38,931 nt of DNA, taken from NCBI GenBank assembly GCA_913058475.1, contig CAJXQA010000008.1, positions 1-38,931 of the forward strand. The letters run 5' to 3'. Shown piece after piece: positions 36,194 through 38,931 of this stretch (the stretch's first letter is position 1; each line of letters starts with the position of its first letter). Both the position numbers and the translations under genes were made by a program. Below the pieces are notes generated by a model. It did not search any database and was not told the origin of the DNA. It saw only the letters and a program-made list of their open reading frames with translations. Source of the stretch: an uncultured Nitrosomonadales bacterium. GTDB taxonomy: Bacteria > Pseudomonadota > Gammaproteobacteria > Burkholderiales > Methylophilaceae.

Positions 36194-37279
36194 TTAACTT
36201 AATGCCTTTTTGATATACCCACCACCAAGGCAAATATTACTTTCATAAATCACCACAGATTGCCCAGGAGTGATAGCCCATTGTTTTTGGCCAAACATGA
36301 TTGAACAATCTTCTTTAGAGTAACTATCTATCTCACATGGTGCATCTATTTGTCTGTACCTTGTTTTGGCTGAATAAACCCAATTGAGCCTGGGGACTTT
36401 GCCTGAAATCCAATGCATATCATTTGCTAACAAACCATCACTAAGAAGAAGAGGGTGCTCATGCCCTTGCCCTACTAAAAGAGTATTATTTTTAATATCT
36501 TTATTTAATACAAACCAAGGTAAACCATTTCCAGTTTTTGTTCCCCCAATATTAAGACCCTGCCTTTGTCCAATTGTATAAAAATTAACTCCGTTATGCT
36601 TTCCAATCTCTTTACCATCTTCATTTAGGATTAAACCTGGGTTTTTTTCTATATACTGGCTAATAAAATCTGCGAATGGACGCTCCCCAATAAAACAAAT
36701 ACCGGTTGAATCTTTTCTATCATGATTATGTAAGCAATGTTTTTTAGCTAAATCTCTTACATCTGATTTTAATAAACCACCAAGAGGAAATATAGATTTA
36801 GCTAACTGTGATTGATTAAGACGATGTAAGAAATAGCTTTGATCTTTTGTCCCATCAAATCCCTTTGATAAGAAGTAAAGGCCATTTTTTTCAAACACGT
36901 TTGCGTAATGACCAGTAGCTATTTTTGATGCACCCATCTTGATTGCATGATTGAGAAAAGCTTCAAACTTGATTTCTGAATTGCATAATATATCTGGGTT
37001 TGGCGTTATGCCCTCTTCTAAACCTGAGATAAACAAAGAAAATACTTTTTCTTTATATTCCTTTGCAAAATTAACTACCTCTATATCTATACCTATCTTT
37101 TCCGAAACTGATACTGCATCAATTAAATCCTGTTTACTTGTACAAAACTCATCATCATCCTCATCTTCCCAGTTTTTCATGAAAAGACCAGTAACTTTAT
37201 AGCCTTGATCTTTTAAAAGCCAGGCAGTAACTGCTGAATCAACACCTCCTGATAGACCTACAACAATATGTTTATCCAT
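36194..37279 (-). CDS. mnmA: tRNA-uridine 2-sulfurtransferase MnmA
   Basis: A 361-residue ATP-pyrophosphatase that thiolates U34 of tRNA-Lys, Glu and Gln. [15 protein letters not shown] at residues 8-22 is the PP-loop. [12 protein letters not shown] carries the first catalytic cysteine (near residue 101) and [13 protein letters not shown] the second. TGHYANV and [10 protein letters not shown] are further MnmA signatures, and the C-terminal beta-barrel is present. It overlaps proC by 8 bases (ATGGATAA) and abuts nadC. Confidence 0.96.
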   Translation of the reverse strand: MDKHIVVGLSGGVDSAVTAWLLKDQGYKVTGLFMKNWEDEDDDEFCTSKQDLIDAVSVSEKIGIDIEVVNFAKEYKEKVFSLFISGLEEGITPNPDILCNSEIKFEAFLNHAIKMGASKIATGHYANVFEKNGLYFLSKGFDGTKDQSYFLHRLNQSQLAKSIFPLGGLLKSDVRDLAKKHCLHNHDRKDSTGICFIGERPFADFISQYIEKNPGLILNEDGKEIGKHNGVNFYTIGQRQGLNIGGTKTGNGLPWFVLNKDIKNNTLLVGQGHEHPLLLSDGLLANDMHWISGKVPRLNWVYSAKTRYRQIDAPCEIDSYSKEDCSIMFGQKQWAITPGQSVVIYESNICLGGGYIKKALS

Positions 37280-38126
37280 TACCTTGACTAATTTCTTTTG
37301 ATTTAGCGTGAGCAGCTTTGATTGCTTGATTAAATATTAAATTAAGATTTTCTTTATCAAAAATCTGTAATGCTGCCTCAGTCGTTCCACCTTTAGATGA
37401 AACCTTGGATATCTGATCTTTTAGATTTTGAATACTAACTCCCATTTTCCCAGAACCAATAATTGTCATGGCGACTAGTTTTCTAGCATCTTTTTCAGAA
37501 AGACCAAGCTCTTGTGCAGACTTAATCATTACCTCCATGATATAAAATATGTATGCAGGGCCACTTCCCGATATTGCAGTAACTATATTCAAATCAGATT
37601 CTTTTTTTACCCATAAAATCTCACCAACAGAATTAAAAATTTCTGAAACCGTATTTTTTAAATTGAATTTATCCTTGATAGAACTTCCAAATAATCCCGT
37701 TACACTATCACCGTTGATGGCACATAAGTTTGGCATCGCTCTAAAAATATTTAGAGAGCTTTGAAGTTGTAGTAGGTTATCTTGAATAATATAATCCTTA
37801 ATTGAAGTTGTTGTTACTCCCGCAGCAATTGAAATTACTATAGGTAAATCTTTTTCTTCTAAAATTAATGAATTAATTTCTTTGCAAATTGATTTAATTT
37901 GGTTTGGTTTAACAGCTAAAATAATAATATCTGAATTATAAAATTTAATACCACGAAGGCTCTTCAGTGATTGAGTTTTGGCGTACTTTTTTTTATCAAT
38001 ATAAATTCGCCTTTCGTCATCTTTTTCTATTAAAAAAATGTTTTCATATGGGCTTTTATTAAGCCTTTGATAAATAGCTTCGGCCATATGCCCATAACCA
38101 ATAAAGTAAAGTTTGTTTTTTCCCAT
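37272..38126 (-). CDS. proC: Pyrroline-5-carboxylate reductase
   Basis: A 284-residue NAD(P)H-dependent reductase for the last step of proline synthesis. [17 protein letters not shown] is the Rossmann nucleotide-binding loop, with His where Asn is more usual. [16 protein letters not shown] and RAMPNLCA follow. [17 protein letters not shown] and the C-terminal [11 protein letters not shown] are the ProC signature. A TTG at 38141 in frame would overlap yggS by 14 bases. I prefer the ATG at 38126, one base after the yggS stop, because the Rossmann strand starts six residues later. It is paired with yggS, as in many bacteria. Confidence 0.93.
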   Translation of the reverse strand: MGKNKLYFIGYGHMAEAIYQRLNKSPYENIFLIEKDDERRIYIDKKKYAKTQSLKSLRGIKFYNSDIIILAVKPNQIKSICKEINSLILEEKDLPIVISIAAGVTTTSIKDYIIQDNLLQLQSSLNIFRAMPNLCAINGDSVTGLFGSSIKDKFNLKNTVSEIFNSVGEILWVKKESDLNIVTAISGSGPAYIFYIMEVMIKSAQELGLSEKDARKLVAMTIIGSGKMGVSIQNLKDQISKVSSKGGTTEAALQIFDKENLNLIFNQAIKAAHAKSKEISQGNG

Positions 38127-38127
38127 A

Positions 38128-38796
38128 TTATCTTGCACCAAAAATTTTTGTTCCTATTCTTACAAGGTTAGCCCCATTCTCAATAGCCAACAAGTAGTCA
38201 CTAGACATTCCAATCGATAAGGTATCTACAGAGCTGTAACTAATTTTTAACTTTTCATAGAGATCTCTCAATGATTTATATTGTGATATCAAAGCTTGGC
38301 TTTGATTTACTTTTGAAGGAATTGCCATTACACCTCGTAACTTTAAGTTTTTTAAGTTACTAATAACTTTTGCAAATTGATTTACATCATTAAGGCTTAT
38401 GCCACTTTTGGTGTTTTCGTCGCTAATGTTAACTTGAATACAAATATTTAGAGGAATTTCTAAAGCCCTATATTGATTTAATTTATTTGCTATTTTAATT
38501 CTATCAACAGTCTGTACCCAAGAAAAATTTTCTGATATAAGTTTACATTTGTTGCTCTGAATAGGGCCTATGAAATGCCACTCAATATCAAGGTTTTCAA
38601 GAAATTTTTTTTTCTCAAGCGCTTCCTGGAGGTAGTTTTCCCCAAAGATTTTTTGCCCTGCATCATATGCACTTTTAATTGCAGAATAATTTTGACCCTT
38701 GCTTACAGCTACTAATCGAATATCTTTTTCTGTTCTAAGTGAATTTTTTTCAATTTCGTCACGAACAAATTTTATATTTTCTTCAATTTTATGCAT
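38128..38796 (-). CDS. yggS: PLP homeostasis protein (YggS/PLPBP family)
   Basis: A 222-residue cofactor-binding TIM-barrel protein of the YggS/PROSC family, which buffers pyridoxal phosphate and has no known enzyme activity. RLVAVSKGQ contains the PLP lysine, IFGENYLQEALEK and WHFIGPIQSNK follow, and GMSSDYLLAIENGANLVRIGTKIFG is the C-terminal phosphate-binding signature. The frame extends to a TTG at 38823, but that lies inside a terminator hairpin and adds a non-family leader. The ATG at 38796 gives the normal N-terminus HKIEENIKFV. No Shine-Dalgarno is evident. It heads yggS-proC-mnmA-nadC. Confidence 0.92.
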   Translation of the reverse strand: MHKIEENIKFVRDEIEKNSLRTEKDIRLVAVSKGQNYSAIKSAYDAGQKIFGENYLQEALEKKKFLENLDIEWHFIGPIQSNKCKLISENFSWVQTVDRIKIANKLNQYRALEIPLNICIQVNISDENTKSGISLNDVNQFAKVISNLKNLKLRGVMAIPSKVNQSQALISQYKSLRDLYEKLKISYSSVDTLSIGMSSDYLLAIENGANLVRIGTKIFGAR

Positions 38797-38807
38797 ATTA
38801 AATAAAA

Positions 38808-38834
38808 TAAAAAAACCAAGCAAGTGGCCTGGTT
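38808..38834 (-). terminator. Intrinsic terminator after the lysine-rich gene
   Basis: On the minus strand AACCAGGC and GCTTGGTT form an 8-bp stem (one G-U pair) with the loop CACTT, followed by a run of seven T (38809-38815, overlapping the stem end). It lies about 26 bases after the stop of the partial gene at the window edge and just before the yggS start. Confidence 0.8.
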
Positions 38835-38860
38835 TATTTAAAATAACCCCTAAAGGATTT

Positions 38861-38931
38861 TCATTTTTTCTTAGCTACAGGTTTTTTCTTAGCCACAGGT
38901 TTTTTCTTAGCCACAGGTTTTTTCTTAGCCA
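38861..38931 (-). CDS. Lysine-rich histone-H1-like protein, C-terminal tail (partial)
   Basis: Only the last 23 codons are present; the gene begins beyond the window edge. The visible end reads as repeats of AKKKPV finishing AKKK and a TGA stop. Such Ala/Lys/Pro/Val tails occur in bacterial histone-H1-like and AlgP-like DNA-binding proteins of betaproteobacteria, where they bind DNA without strict sequence specificity. The N-terminal domain is not visible, so the family is inferred from the tail. An intrinsic terminator follows the stop. Confidence 0.7.
   Translation of the reverse strand, partial: AKKKPVAKKKPVAKKKPVAKKK
38864..38931. repeat. 18-bp tandem repeat inside the lysine-rich tail
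   Basis: About 3.8 copies of an 18-base unit that reads TTTTTTCTTAGCCACAGG on the plus strand. The copies at 38864, 38882, 38900 and 38918 (cut by the window end) are nearly identical; the first has T for C at one place. Each unit encodes six residues, so copy changes would keep the frame. Confidence 0.9.

Noticed and set aside
38797-38823. Longer yggS reading from a TTG at 38823
   Set aside because: That codon lies inside a clear intrinsic terminator hairpin, and the added residues are not family-like.

Overview
The window is about 39 kb of AT-rich, very densely coding chromosome from a small-genome, streamlined Gram-negative bacterium. It has an outer membrane (lptD, lptE, surA) and makes ubiquinone. 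The protein families and several local gene orders fit a betaproteobacterium: leuS-lptE-holA-proA-nadD, lptD-surA-pdxA-rsmA, divergent amgK-murU, and pepP-ubiH-ubiI/F-dsbC. An MxaD-like periplasmic protein, a probable NAD-type isocitrate dehydrogenase and the low GC point more narrowly to Methylophilales (OM43 / Methylopumilus-like methylotrophs). That narrower placement is inference. I see no mobile element, phage gene, CRISPR array, tRNA or rRNA; nearly everything is core metabolism.

Layout. (1) 1-2435, plus: biotin genes bioF (3' end only), bioH, bioC, bioD. (2) 2408-14388, minus, in transcription order: lptD, surA, pdxA, rsmA, then adk, leuS, lptE, holA, proA, nadD. (3) 14541-20436, plus, mostly overlapping: amgK, murU (peptidoglycan sugar recycling), pepP, ubiH, a second ubiquinone hydroxylase, dsbC. 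(4) 20454-20837: a single cold-shock gene with promoter, long structured leader and terminator. (5) icd (minus). (6) rluE, aroC and an MFS transporter (plus). (7) 24972-30874, minus: a YVTN beta-propeller and an MxaD-like SRPBCC protein ending at a terminator, then esterase, xseB, ispA, dxs, folE2. (8) rppH (plus). (9) 31395-38931, minus: a lysine-rich histone-H1-like tail (partial) with terminator, then yggS, proC, mnmA, nadC, then ilvB, ilvH, ilvC, psd with their own likely promoter.

How the genes connect. LptD, LptE and SurA belong to outer-membrane LPS assembly, and DsbC could service the single predicted LptD disulfide. Dxs and IspA feed polyprenyl precursors toward ubiquinone, which UbiH and its paralogue finish. 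IlvBHC makes branched-chain precursors and ProA and ProC make proline. BioHCD makes biotin, NadC and NadD make NAD, PdxA makes PLP, FolE2 makes folate or queuosine precursors, and AroC makes chorismate. The gene packing is extreme: many neighbours overlap by 4, 8 or 11 bases, and two convergent pairs overlap at their 3' ends.

The points most worth a second look are: coenzyme-site residues in icd that predict NAD rather than NADP; a stem in the csp leader that would mask the Shine-Dalgarno; the propeller/MxaD-like pair; and two operons whose first start codon sits directly behind an intrinsic terminator. I found no clearly new multi-gene system. Start sites were re-chosen for nadD, pdxA, ubiH, proC and yggS, as explained in their entries.
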